Numbered from the stretch's first letter, positions 1 through 6,292 are shown. The stretch: DNA of 10,357 nucleotides from Clostridiales bacterium UBA1380 (GCA_002305445.1 DBRA01000049.1:4297-14653); one strand, 5' to 3'. Numbers and translations are program-made. Notes: a model not told the origin generated them from the sequence alone.

Positions 1-30
1 CCCCGGGTGCCGGCAGCGCACTGCCTGCGG
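1..30 (-). other. Start of the rpoA downstream region with a small hairpin
   Basis: Only 30 bases follow the rpoA stop. They include GGCAG-TGCG-CTGCC, a 5-bp stem on the transcript strand. No coding start is seen. rplQ (L17) usually follows rpoA, but it would lie beyond the window. Confidence 0.35.
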
Positions 31-996
31 TCAGTCCTCGGACTTCTTCAGGTCGAGGCCGAGTGAGTGCAGTTTGAATATAACTTCTTCGAGCGACTTC
101 TTGCCGAGGTTGCGCACCTTGATCATGTCTTCCTCGGTGCGGTTCACAAGATCCTCGACAGTGTCGATGCCGGCGCGCTTCAGGCAGTTGAAGCTGCGCA
201 CCGACATGTCAAGCTCCTCAATGGTCATCTCAAGAACTTTTTCCTTGATGGTTTCTTCTCGTTCAACCATGATCTCGACGTCCTTCGCTTTGTCGGACAG
301 GTCGACGAACAGGTTAAGATGCTCGTTGAGTATCTTGGCGCCGTAAGAAATTGCCTCTTTGGCAGTCATTGTTCCGTTGGTTGTTACTTCAAGGGTAAGC
401 TTGTCGAGGTCGGTGATGTTTGCGACGCGCGTGTCCTCGACAGTGTAGTTGACGTTGTAGACAGGCGTGAAGATGGAGTCCGTATAGATAATGCCGATGG
501 GTGCGGCGGCGCCGGATGCGAGATGCATTTGCTTGTTCTTCTCCTGGCTGACGTAGCCGCGGCCGTGCTCAAAAGTAAGTTCCATACGGAACCGCACATT
601 GTCGCCGATAGTCGCTATGTGCAGATCGGGGTTCAGGATCTCGATGTCGGAATCGGCCTTGATGTCGCCCGCGGTGACTTCGCCGGCGGTCATGGACTCG
701 AGAACGACGGTCTTGGGCCCGTCGCAGTGCAGCTTCGCGACAATGCCTTTAACATTGATGACGATTTCGGTGACGTCTTCCTTGACGCCGGTGATTGTGG
801 ATATCTCATGCAAAACACCGTCGATCTTGATCGAGGTGACAGCGACGCCCGGCAGAGAGCTGAGCAATACGCGGCGCAGAGAGTTTCCGAGGGTTACGCC
901 GTAGCCGCGTTCGAGCGGTTCGACGATGAACTTACCGCTTGAGCCATCCTCGCTTATACTCGAGGGAGTGATGTTCGGCTTCTCTATCTCTATCAT
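31..996 (-). CDS. rpoA: DNA-directed RNA polymerase alpha subunit
   Basis: Alpha dimerises to start RNA polymerase assembly and binds UP elements and activators through its C-terminal domain. The 321-residue protein has the N-terminal domain (about 1-232) with GYGVTLGNSLRRVLLSSLPG (31-50), GVKEDVTEIVINVKG (70-84) and FTPVYNVNYTVEDTRV (176-191). A charged linker is followed by the C-terminal domain (about 255-315) with MSVRSFNCLKRAGI (264-277) and the NLGKKSLEE helix-hairpin (296-304); R267 corresponds to the DNA-contacting R265 of E. coli. The frame extends to a TTG at 1011, but the ATG at 996 gives the family start (MIEIEKP) and has GGAGG at 8 nt. The stop is TGA. Confidence 0.98.
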   Translation of the reverse strand: MIEIEKPNITPSSISEDGSSGKFIVEPLERGYGVTLGNSLRRVLLSSLPGVAVTSIKIDGVLHEISTITGVKEDVTEIVINVKGIVAKLHCDGPKTVVLESMTAGEVTAGDIKADSDIEILNPDLHIATIGDNVRFRMELTFEHGRGYVSQEKNKQMHLASGAAAPIGIIYTDSIFTPVYNVNYTVEDTRVANITDLDKLTLEVTTNGTMTAKEAISYGAKILNEHLNLFVDLSDKAKDVEIMVEREETIKEKVLEMTIEELDMSVRSFNCLKRAGIDTVEDLVNRTEEDMIKVRNLGKKSLEEVIFKLHSLGLDLKKSED

Positions 997-1024
997 GTAA
1001 TAACCCTCCAAATAATCTGTATCA

Positions 1025-1059
1025 TACCGTTACGAGGCGGTGCGCCGGCTGAAACGGTA
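1025..1059 (-). repeat. Inverted repeat upstream of rpoA
   Basis: TACCGTT and AACGGTA arms (7 bp, extendable by one G-U pair) surround a 21-base GC-rich loop that can itself form a short GGC/GCC pairing. It ends about 15 nt before the rpoA Shine-Dalgarno. The loop shares a 12-base word with the other inverted repeat of the same spacer. Confidence 0.45.
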
Positions 1060-1119
1060 CGGCAAAAGGTAAAAGCATGTTTTTTCCTTTTTTAATGCCT
1101 GTGTGCGCAACATGCGGAC

Positions 1120-1164
1120 AACAAAATTCCGGTAACGGCCCGCGCGGTGCGCCGGAGTTTTGTT
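1120..1164 (-). repeat. Inverted repeat right after rpsD, terminator- or attenuator-like
   Basis: On the transcript strand AACAAAA-c-TCCGG pairs with CCGGA-a-TTTTGTT: twelve pairs with one mismatch and a 19-base GC-rich loop. It begins one base after the rpsD stop, and its 3' arm ends in a T-rich stretch (TTTTGTTGT). This A-arm/T-arm layout is that of a weak, bidirectional intrinsic terminator or a partial attenuator between rpsD and rpoA. The interrupted U-run and long loop argue against strong termination. Confidence 0.5.
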
Positions 1165-1165
1165 A

Positions 1166-1792
1166 TTACTTCGAATAAAGCTCGATGATAAGCTGTTCCT
1201 CGAACGGGAAGTCAATATCTTCACGGGTCGGAAGAGCAACAACCTTAGCGATCGCGTTCGTGCGGTCCACTTCAAGCCACTTCGGGGACAGGCGGTTCGG
1301 CATATCTTCGATAAGAGCCTTGATCTTTTCGTTCTTGCGGGAAAGCTCGTATACGGAGACGACGTCGCCGGCACGGACGATGATGGAAGGGATGTCGGCT
1401 TTCTTGCCGTTGAGACGGAAATGACCGTGGGTTACGAGCTGGCGGGCTTCCTTGCGGGACGACGCCATGCCCATGCGGTAGACGACGTTGTCAAGACGGC
1501 GTTCGAGCAGGGAGAGAAGGTTCTCGCCCGCGATGCCTTCCTGTTTGTCGGCTGCGAAATAGTAGTTCTTAAACTGGCGTTCCTGTACGCCGTAGTATCT
1601 CTTGGCTTTCTGCTTCTCGCGGAGCTGAACGCCGTATTCGCTGACCTTGGAGCGGTTCGCGCCGTGCTGACCGGGTACCGTCGCGCGGCGGGAAATAGCG
1701 CACTTATCGGACAGGCAGCGGTCTCCCTTGAGGAACAGCTTGACGCCTTCTCTGCGGCAGAGCTTGCAGGAAGGTTCCGTATATCTTGCCAT
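1166..1792 (-). CDS. rpsD: 30S ribosomal protein S4, cysteine (C+) form
   Basis: S4 nucleates 16S rRNA 5'-domain assembly and, in E. coli and Bacillus, represses its own mRNA. The 208-residue protein starts MARYTEPSCKLCRREG. Cysteines C9, C12, C26 and C31 in the N-terminal extension form a zinc-type C+ knuckle. The S4 RNA-binding domain follows (about 97-160, with RRLDNVVYRMGMASSRKEARQLVTHGHFRLNG), ending with PTREDIDFPFEEQLIIELYSK. AGGAGG is present but about 15 nt from the ATG, a long spacing bridged by an A-rich stretch. It lies inside the alpha cluster between rpsK and rpoA, unlike B. subtilis where rpsD is separate. The stop is followed within one base by a long inverted repeat. Confidence 0.98.
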   Translation of the reverse strand: MARYTEPSCKLCRREGVKLFLKGDRCLSDKCAISRRATVPGQHGANRSKVSEYGVQLREKQKAKRYYGVQERQFKNYYFAADKQEGIAGENLLSLLERRLDNVVYRMGMASSRKEARQLVTHGHFRLNGKKADIPSIIVRAGDVVSVYELSRKNEKIKALIEDMPNRLSPKWLEVDRTNAIAKVVALPTREDIDFPFEEQLIIELYSK

Positions 1793-1837
1793 GTTTCTTT
1801 TATTTTTCCTCCTGACTTACGTTTGGGACGCGCGCGA

Positions 1838-2248
1838 TTAAACGCGGCGGCGCTTGGGCGGACGGCAGCCGTTGTGCGGAACGGGCGTTACGTCCTTGAT
1901 GAGGGTGATGTCGAGACCTGCGCCCTGAAGCGCGCGGATCGCGGATTCACGTCCGGAACCGGGGCCCTTGACATAAACCTCAACGGTCTTCATGCCGTGT
2001 TCCATAGCGGCTTTCGCAGCGGTCTCGGACGCTACCTGAGCGGCGTACGGCGTGGATTTACGGCTTCCCTTGAAGCCGAGCTCGCCGGCGGACGCCCACG
2101 ATATGGCGTTGCCCTGAACGTCTGTTATGGTGACTATGGTGTTGTTGAAGGTGGCGCGGATATGAGCGGCGCCCTTTTCGATATTCTTGCGGTCGCGGCG
2201 CTTTTTGATGACCTTTTTGCCTGCGGTCGCGTTAGCAGCCTTTGCCAT
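1838..2248 (-). CDS. rpsK: 30S ribosomal protein S11
   Basis: S11 lines the platform of the small subunit near the mRNA exit and the E site. The 136-residue protein has a basic N-terminal tail (KKVIKKRRDRKNI), the core HIRATFNNTIVTITD (29-43), SWASAGELGFKGSRKSTPYAAQ (50-71), VKGPGSGRESAIRAL (93-107), and the conserved C-terminus DVTPVPHNGCRPPKRRRV (119-136). It starts 15 nt after rpsM with AAGGAG at about 10 nt. rpsD follows after 45 nt. Length and all blocks are normal; the N-terminus is a few residues longer than the E. coli protein. Confidence 0.98.
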   Translation of the reverse strand: MAKAANATAGKKVIKKRRDRKNIEKGAAHIRATFNNTIVTITDVQGNAISWASAGELGFKGSRKSTPYAAQVASETAAKAAMEHGMKTVEVYVKGPGSGRESAIRALQGAGLDITLIKDVTPVPHNGCRPPKRRRV

Positions 2249-2263
2249 TATCGGTACGCTCCT

Positions 2264-2632
2264 TTATTTCTTCTTGTTGGCGACGGTCTTCGCCTTGCCC
2301 TTGCGGGTGCGGGCGTTCGTTCTTGTACGCTGGCCGCGGACGGGAAGGCCTTTTCTGTGGCGGATGCCGCGGTAGCAGTTGATCTCGGTAAGGCGCTTGA
2401 TATTAAGCGCGACTTCGCGGCGAAGATCGCCTTCGACGTGATATTCGGTTTCGATGACGTCGCGGAGCTTGGCGATTTCGTCCTCGGTGAGATCCTTGGC
2501 GCGCGTATCGGGGTTGACGCCGGTCTTCTCGAGAATCTTCTTCGCGGTCGCCGGCCCGATGCCGTAAATGTAGGTGAGAGCGACTTCAACGCGCTTGGCG
2601 TTGGGTATATCGACACCAGCTAAACGTGCCAT
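2264..2632 (-). CDS. rpsM: 30S ribosomal protein S13
   Basis: S13 is in the head of the small subunit, contacts the P-site tRNA with its basic tail, and bridges to L5 in the large subunit. The 122-residue protein starts MARLAGVDIPNAKRVEVALTYIYGIG, the normal family N-terminus with its helix-turn region. It has the RGIRHRKGLPVRGQRTRTNARTRKG signature at 88-112 and a lysine-rich tail. The frame is open back to 2671, but the ATG at 2632 fits the family. AGGTG lies about 12 nt upstream, a rather long spacing. The stop TAA lies in TAAAGGAG, which is the rpsK ribosome binding site, so S13 and S11 are likely coupled. Confidence 0.98.
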   Translation of the reverse strand: MARLAGVDIPNAKRVEVALTYIYGIGPATAKKILEKTGVNPDTRAKDLTEDEIAKLRDVIETEYHVEGDLRREVALNIKRLTEINCYRGIRHRKGLPVRGQRTRTNARTRKGKAKTVANKKK

Positions 2633-2664
2633 GCTTTGTTTTTTCACCTCTCTGGTTATTGATA

Positions 2665-2681
2665 GCCGCACTGAGTGCGGC
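2665..2681 (-). repeat. Perfect 7-bp hairpin before rpsM
   Basis: GCCGCAC and GTGCGGC flank a three-base TCA loop on the transcript strand. It ends about 15 nt before the rpsM Shine-Dalgarno region, close enough to influence initiation. The flanking GATAGC/GCTATC pair (2661-2706) overlaps it, so two alternative folds are possible. Confidence 0.55.
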
Positions 2682-2751
2682 GCGATGTGTTCCGCCCGCC
2701 GCTATCGATGCGAGGGGCGCGCCTCTGCCGATTTAGGCCGGGGCGTTCGTG

Positions 2752-2767
2752 CGCGCGCTTGCGCGCG
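2752..2767 (-). repeat. CGCGCG inverted repeat after rpmJ
   Basis: CGCGCG-CAAG-CGCGCG forms a 6-bp all-GC stem with a 4-nt loop, 44 nt after the rpmJ stop. GC-rich sequence rather than a U-run follows on the transcript strand, so it does not look like a standard intrinsic terminator. It may mark or protect a 3' end after processing. Confidence 0.45.
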
Positions 2768-2811
2768 GACACGGGATAATAACTATTTTTACCTGACTTC
2801 TGAGACTGTAA

Positions 2812-2925
2812 TCAACCCTGGCGCTGCTTGTGCTTCGGGTTCTCGCAGATCACCATCACGTTGCCGTGGCGCTTGATGATCTTGCACTTTTCACAGATCT
2901 TTTTTACGGAAGGTTTTACTTTCAT
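2812..2925 (-). CDS. rpmJ: 50S ribosomal protein L36, zinc (C+) form
   Basis: L36 is the smallest large-subunit protein and binds 23S rRNA near the peptidyl transferase region. The 37-residue product starts MKVKPSVKKICEKCK and ends ICENPKHKQRQG. Its zinc ligands C11, C14, C27 and H32 are all present, so it is the C+ form. The length is the usual one for this form. AAAGGAAG precedes the ATG, 47 nt after infA. The infA-rpmJ-rpsM order is standard. The gene ends in TGA and is followed by a 179-nt structured spacer rather than the usual short junction to rpsM. Confidence 0.97.
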   Translation of the reverse strand: MKVKPSVKKICEKCKIIKRHGNVMVICENPKHKQRQG

Positions 2926-2972
2926 TTATATCTTCCTTTCTACGCAGCCCGCTTCCGCGCCCTGCGCCGCTC

Positions 2973-3191
2973 TTATTTGGAACGCCAGGTTATGCGGCCC
3001 TTGCCGAGGTCGTAGACGCTGACCTCGACCGTGACCCTGTCGCCCGGCAGTATCTTGATGTTGTTTATACGGAGCTTGCCGGATATGTGTGCCACGATGA
3101 TGTGGTCGTTTTGCAGCTTAACCCGGAACGTGGCGTTCGGCAGCGCCTCTACCACTACTCCCTCAAATGCCATGACATCGTCTTTGGGCAG
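2973..3191 (-). CDS. infA: Translation initiation factor IF-1, probable CTG start
   Basis: IF-1 binds the A site of the 30S subunit and, with IF-2 and IF-3, controls start selection. It is a single OB-fold protein; the blocks GVVVEALPNATFRV, VAHISGKLR, ILPGDRVTVEV and YDLGKGRITWRSK are clear. Starting at the ATG at 3173 gives only 66 residues, beginning MAFEG, and lacks the usual first residues. Reading six codons further up gives (M)PKDDVMAFEGVVVEALPN, which restores the family pattern M-x-K-[ED]-D and exactly 72 residues. The codon there is CTG (3189-3191), 7 nt after AGGAGG; an ATT lies directly before it. No ATG, GTG or TTG exists in frame between the upstream TGA (3204-3206) and the ATG at 3173. 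The gene identity is certain; the start is an inference. Confidence 0.93.
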   Translation of the reverse strand: MPKDDVMAFEGVVVEALPNATFRVKLQNDHIIVAHISGKLRINNIKILPGDRVTVEVSVYDLGKGRITWRSK

Positions 3192-3198
3192 AATGATC

Positions 3199-3204
3199 CC
3201 TCCT
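3199..3204 (-). promoter_or_regulatory. Shine-Dalgarno AGGAGG deciding the infA start
   Basis: The transcript strand has a consensus AGGAGG here. It is 7 nt from a CTG at 3189-3191 and 4 nt from an ATT at 3192-3194, but 25 nt from the only nearby in-frame ATG (3171-3173). The spacing therefore favours a non-ATG start for infA. An in-frame TGA at 3204-3206 overlaps the site and closes the frame upstream. Confidence 0.75.
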
Positions 3205-3217
3205 CACGGAATTATGT

Positions 3218-3547
3218 TTATGAAGTCTTATTTTCGGTTGCGTTTCTGCCTGCCGCGACGGCAGCCTCCTCCGCGAACGGGAGCAGCAGCTCCCGCAGGC
3301 GGCGGTTCGTCATACCGCGCGACAGTTCTGCAGCAAGTTCGGGCGTACCGGGGCGAAGCACCCTCAGGTGCGCCAGATTTTTGCGTTTGGGACGCTCAAG
3401 CGGTCTCGTTTTCCCGTCGGCTATCAAAACCTCGGGGCGGGCGGCGTTGTCGCATATGCCGACGATCATCATGGCGCGTCCGTAGCCGCGCCCCGCCGTC
3501 GGAACGACGACAGAGCCTTGACAAATGTCCGGCGGCTTGCTCGTCAT
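3218..3547 (-). CDS. KOW-domain RNA-binding protein (L14e/L6e/L27e-like)
   Basis: This 109-residue protein is not a standard bacterial ribosomal protein. Residues 9-33 (CQGSVVVPTAGRGYGRAMMIVGICD) look like a KOW/SH3-like barrel start, followed by VLIADGKTRPLERPKRKNLAHLRVL (40-64), the pattern of the small KOW proteins related to archaeal and eukaryotic L14e. The C-terminal part is helical and charged (RRLRELLLPFAEEA). Such genes commonly sit between map and infA in Clostridia, which is the position here. The start ATG overlaps the map stop (ATGA) and has only a weak ribosome binding site, so it is likely translated by coupling. The frame extends upstream inside map, but that part is an antiparallel reading of map coding sequence in another frame and lacks family features. 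The function, probably RNA or ribosome binding, is inferred. Confidence 0.82.
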   Translation of the reverse strand: MTSKPPDICQGSVVVPTAGRGYGRAMMIVGICDNAARPEVLIADGKTRPLERPKRKNLAHLRVLRPGTPELAAELSRGMTNRRLRELLLPFAEEAAVAAGRNATENKTS

Positions 3548-4296
3548 ATCTTCGTCAAAAGAACGATGCCGTTCTCGGTGAACGCGACTGTGTGCTCGTA
3601 ATGCGCGCTCAGGCTGCCGTCTTCGGTCCTGACCGTCCACTTGTTGTCTGTCACGTACACGGCGGAGGAGCCCATGTTCACCATCGGTTCGATGGCTATC
3701 GTCAGCCCGCGGCACAGGCGGAACCCGCGCCCCGGCGTCCCGTAGTTGGGGACGTCCGGCTGTTCGTGCAGCGCGCGGCCTACGCCGTGTCCCACGAACA
3801 TGCGGACCACGCTGTACCCCTTCGCCTTAACGCAGGCCTCTATCGCGTGGCCTACGTCTCCGAGGCGGGCGCCTTCGGCTTCCGCAGCCTTCAGGCCTTC
3901 GTAAAAGCTCGCGCGCGTCGTGTCGATCAGCGACTGAGCTTCGGCGCTGATCCGTCCGACCGGGAAGGTGTTCGCGCTGTCGCCGTTGTAGCCCTTGATG
4001 CAGGCTCCGACGTCGATCTTGACGATGTCGCCCTCTTCGAGGATCCGGTCCGCGGCGGGAATGCCGTGGATGACTTCGTCGTTGACGCTGATGCAGGCGC
4101 TGGCGGGGAAGCCGCCGTAGCCGAGAAAGGACGGGCGCGCGCCCGAGGATTCGATGTGACGGCGGATGATGTCGTCGAGATGCTTTGTGCTGATGCCGGG
4201 GCGCACGGCTTCGCCCGCTTTCGCCAGAGCTTCGCCGGTGATGCGCCCCGCGAGACGCATGAGGTCGATCTGTTCCGAATTTTTAAGCACTATCAT
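3544..4296 (-). CDS. map: Methionine aminopeptidase, type I
   Basis: This enzyme removes the initiator methionine from nascent proteins whose second residue is small. The 250-residue pita-bread-fold protein has all five metal ligands: D95 (KIDVGA), D106 (NGDSANTF), H170 (GHGVG), E203 (AIEPM) and E234 (YEHT). The substrate-side H77 (NDEVIHGIP) and H177 (ALHEQP) are also present. There is no N-terminal zinc-finger or SH3-binding extension, so it is the short type Ia form. The ATG lacks a good nearby Shine-Dalgarno; GGAG is about 16 nt away, 23 nt downstream of the adk stop. Its TGA overlaps the next start as ATGA, coupling it to the KOW protein gene. Confidence 0.97.
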   Translation of the reverse strand: MIVLKNSEQIDLMRLAGRITGEALAKAGEAVRPGISTKHLDDIIRRHIESSGARPSFLGYGGFPASACISVNDEVIHGIPAADRILEEGDIVKIDVGACIKGYNGDSANTFPVGRISAEAQSLIDTTRASFYEGLKAAEAEGARLGDVGHAIEACVKAKGYSVVRMFVGHGVGRALHEQPDVPNYGTPGRGFRLCRGLTIAIEPMVNMGSSAVYVTDNKWTVRTEDGSLSAHYEHTVAFTENGIVLLTKI

Positions 4297-4319
4297 AATT
4301 TAATTGCCGGGGCTCCGGA

Positions 4320-4973
4320 TCAATCCCCGAGCGCCGCGAGCGTGAGAGCTGTGGTGTCGGCCACCTGCTCCTGCCCTTCGACGACTCTGAGAATGCCCTT
4401 TTTGCCGTAGTAGTCTTTAAGCGGCTCCGTCTGCTTGTGGTAGACGGACAGTCGTTCTAAAACGACCTCCGGAGCGTCGTCACGGCGGACCGACAGCTCC
4501 GAACCGCATTTATCGCATATATTCTCCCGCGCGGGAGGGTTGTACTCGATGTGGTATGACGCGCCGCACTTCGCGCAGACGCGCCTGCCGCCCATTCTCG
4601 CAGCGATGCGGTCGTCGTCCACCTCGATCGATACGACGCGTGTGATCTCCACGCCCATGTCGTCGAGCGCGACGGCCTGCGGTATTGTGCGCGGGAATCC
4701 GTCGAGTATGAATCCGGCGGCGCAATCGGGCTCGGAGAGACGCTCCTTGATGATGCCGATGACCACGCTGTCCGGGACGAGCTCGCCGCGTTCGGTATAA
4801 GCCTTTGCGGCGAGGCCCATCTCGGTGCCGGCGGCTATCGCGGCGCGGATGATCGCGCCCGTCGATATGACCGGTATACCGAATTTTTCTGATATTATTT
4901 CCGACTGGGTTCCTTTGCCGGCGCCGGGAGCGCCGAGAAGGATGAGCCGGAGAGGTTTCACGTTGCCCTGCAT
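4320..4973 (-). CDS. adk: Adenylate kinase, zinc-lid form
   Basis: Adenylate kinase interconverts ATP + AMP and 2 ADP in the cytosol. The product is 217 residues from the ATG at 4973. It shows the P-loop GAPGAGKGT (14-22), an AMP-binding STGAIIRAA segment (37-45), FILDGFPRT (88-96) and a long LID with four cysteines (C133, C136, C153, C156) that would bind zinc, as in Gram-positive enzymes. The start is uncertain: the ATG lies one base after the secY stop but is 14 nt from AAGGG, while an in-frame TTG at 4982 (220 residues, overlapping secY by 8 nt) is 5 nt from AAGGG. secY-adk-map is the usual order in Bacillota. Function is secure. Confidence 0.97.
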   Translation of the reverse strand: MQGNVKPLRLILLGAPGAGKGTQSEIISEKFGIPVISTGAIIRAAIAAGTEMGLAAKAYTERGELVPDSVVIGIIKERLSEPDCAAGFILDGFPRTIPQAVALDDMGVEITRVVSIEVDDDRIAARMGGRRVCAKCGASYHIEYNPPARENICDKCGSELSVRRDDAPEVVLERLSVYHKQTEPLKDYYGKKGILRVVEGQEQVADTTALTLAALGD

Positions 4974-4974
4974 C

Positions 4975-6291
4975 TTATTCAAGGAAGCCCTTGTAGTGGC
5001 GCATTGTCATCTGAGCTTCGATCTCGCGCGCTGTCTCGAGGACGACGCCGACCACGATTATGATCGACGAGCCGGAGAACGCGATCTCGCCCATCGCACC
5101 GCCCGAGATCGCGTTGACGATGATCGGGATCGCTGCGATGACGCCGAGGAAGACGGCGCCGATGAGGGTTACGCGGTTGAGGATCTTCGTGATATATTCT
5201 GCGGTCGGCTTGCCGGGGCGGATGCCGGGGACGAAGCCGCCGTTGTTCTTAAGGTTGTTCGCAACCTCGATGGGGTTGAACGAGATGGCTACGTAGAAGT
5301 ACGCGAACGCGATGATGAGTACGAAGAAGATGATCGCGTAAACCCACGACGAGGACGAGAACACACTGAGGAATCCGGCCCAGAAGCTTCCTTCCTTCGG
5401 CGTCTTGAAGAACAGCGCGATGGTCGCCGGGATGGAAAGGATGCTGTTCGCGAAGATGATCGGCATAACGCCGGTCATGTTCAGCTTGAGCGGCAGGTTG
5501 GACGACTGGCCGCCGTACATCTTGCGGCCGACGACCTTCTTCGCATACTGAATCGGTATGCGGCGCTCGGAGTCGGACATGAAGACGATGAAGGTGATGA
5601 TCGCGAGCGCGATGACGATGGTCAGGATGCCGACGACGATGCCGACCGGCAGGCTGGTCTTTCCGTCCGCGTTCGTGAAGCCCTTCGTGAAGTAGGTGAT
5701 GAGCGTCGAGAAAAGCGTGCCGCCGCGGCTAACGATGTTCGCAAAGAGGATCAGCGAGATGCCGTTGCCGATGCCGCTCTCCTCGATCTTCTCGGAGAGC
5801 CACATGACGAGCGCGGATCCGGCGCAGTATGCGGCGATGATGACGACGGCGGCGAAGATGCCGTTGTCGTTTAAGAAGCCGTTATTGCGGAGGAACATAT
5901 AGTAGCCGTAGCTCGTGATCAGCGCGAGGCCGACCGTGACGTAACGGGTGATCTGCGTGATCTTCTTCTTGCCCTCCTCGCCTTCCTTGGAGAGACGCTC
6001 AAGAGCGGGGATCGCTATGGTGAGCAGCTGCATGACGATGCTGGATGTGATATACGGGTTGATACCGAGCGCAAACAGCGTCGCCTGTGCGAAGGCGTTG
6101 CCCGAGAGGATGTTGATATACTGTAAAATCGACCCGGCCGCCTGCGTTGTGAAGTAGTTCAGAACGTTCGCGTTGACGTACGGCATGGGGATCGAAGCGC
6201 CGATGCGGTACAGGATTATAATGAAGAGCGAGAAGAGCATTTTATACCGCAGGTCTTTGATCTTCCAGGCGTTTCTCAGGGTCTGGAACAC
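4975..6291 (-). CDS. secY: Preprotein translocase subunit SecY (GTG start)
   Basis: SecY forms the protein-conducting channel of the cytoplasmic membrane with SecE and SecG, driven by SecA or by ribosomes. The 438-residue protein has the expected ten hydrophobic segments, beginning near residues 18-38. Conserved blocks are GINPYITSSIVMQLL (76-90), the cytoplasmic loop with ERRIPIQYAKKVVGRK (242-257), LKLNMTGVMPIIFA (268-281), FNPIEVANNLKNNGGFVPGIRPG (338-360) and VLETAREIEAQM (417-428). The start codon is GTG, one base after the rplO TAA; GAGGTG inside the end of rplO lies 7 nt upstream, so initiation is probably coupled. Its stop (TAA) lies next to the adk start. No residue appears missing. 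Confidence 0.98.
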   Translation of the reverse strand: MFQTLRNAWKIKDLRYKMLFSLFIIILYRIGASIPMPYVNANVLNYFTTQAAGSILQYINILSGNAFAQATLFALGINPYITSSIVMQLLTIAIPALERLSKEGEEGKKKITQITRYVTVGLALITSYGYYMFLRNNGFLNDNGIFAAVVIIAAYCAGSALVMWLSEKIEESGIGNGISLILFANIVSRGGTLFSTLITYFTKGFTNADGKTSLPVGIVVGILTIVIALAIITFIVFMSDSERRIPIQYAKKVVGRKMYGGQSSNLPLKLNMTGVMPIIFANSILSIPATIALFFKTPKEGSFWAGFLSVFSSSSWVYAIIFFVLIIAFAYFYVAISFNPIEVANNLKNNGGFVPGIRPGKPTAEYITKILNRVTLIGAVFLGVIAAIPIIVNAISGGAMGEIAFSGSSIIIVVGVVLETAREIEAQMTMRHYKGFLE

Positions 6292-6292
6292 C

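Larger units (their letters stand above)
997..1165 (-). other. 169-nt rpsD-rpoA spacer with two large inverted repeats
   Basis: No gene is supported here. The spacer holds an inverted repeat at 1120-1164, a second at 1025-1059, an A-rich segment between them (around 1066-1096), and the rpoA ribosome binding site GGAGG (8 nt before the ATG). A 12-base word, GCGGTGCGCCGG on the plus strand, occurs in the loop part of both inverted repeats (1037-1048 and 1144-1155). Confidence 0.6.
2633..2811 (-). other. 179-nt rpmJ-rpsM spacer, structured
   Basis: The spacer sits directly before rpsM and contains several GC-rich inverted repeats but no credible gene. Present are a 6-bp CGCGCG stem (2752-2767), a GAGG/CCTC stem around a GGCGCGCC palindrome (2712-2725), a perfect 7-bp hairpin (2665-2681), and an outer GATAGC/GCTATC pair (2661-2666 with 2701-2706) that can enclose or compete with the last hairpin. 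In E. coli the leader before rpsM is the S4-binding repressor site of the alpha operon. Whether this spacer plays that role is unknown. The rpsM ribosome binding site AGAGGTG is at its end. Confidence 0.55.

Noticed and set aside
997..1011. Five-residue upstream extension of RpoA from a TTG
   Set aside because: GGAGG lies within this stretch and is correctly spaced for the ATG at 996, which also matches the usual alpha N-terminus.
1021..1026. TATGAT resembling a -10 box just upstream of rpoA on the minus strand
   Set aside because: No acceptable -35 element is found at 16-18 nt, no extended -10 TG is present, and the bases adjoin the arm of an inverted repeat. A separate rpoA promoter is not supported.
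1160..2623. 487-codon plus-strand open frame
   Set aside because: It runs antisense to rpsD, rpsK and rpsM, all of which match their families in full. The translation shows no family features and no suitable start site; it is a by-product of GC-rich codon use.
3548..3715. N-terminal extension of the KOW protein into map
   Set aside because: The residues are a shifted-frame reading of map coding sequence, and the ATGA overlap with the map stop is the typical coupled start.
3031..4410. 459-codon plus-strand open frame
   Set aside because: It is antisense to infA, the KOW gene and map, and has a low-complexity, Arg/Ala/Asp-rich translation with no recognisable domain.
4825..5874. 349-codon plus-strand open frame rich in Asp and Arg
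   Set aside because: It is the mirror of secY and adk codons; the DD/ER-rich composition is an antisense artefact of a membrane protein gene.
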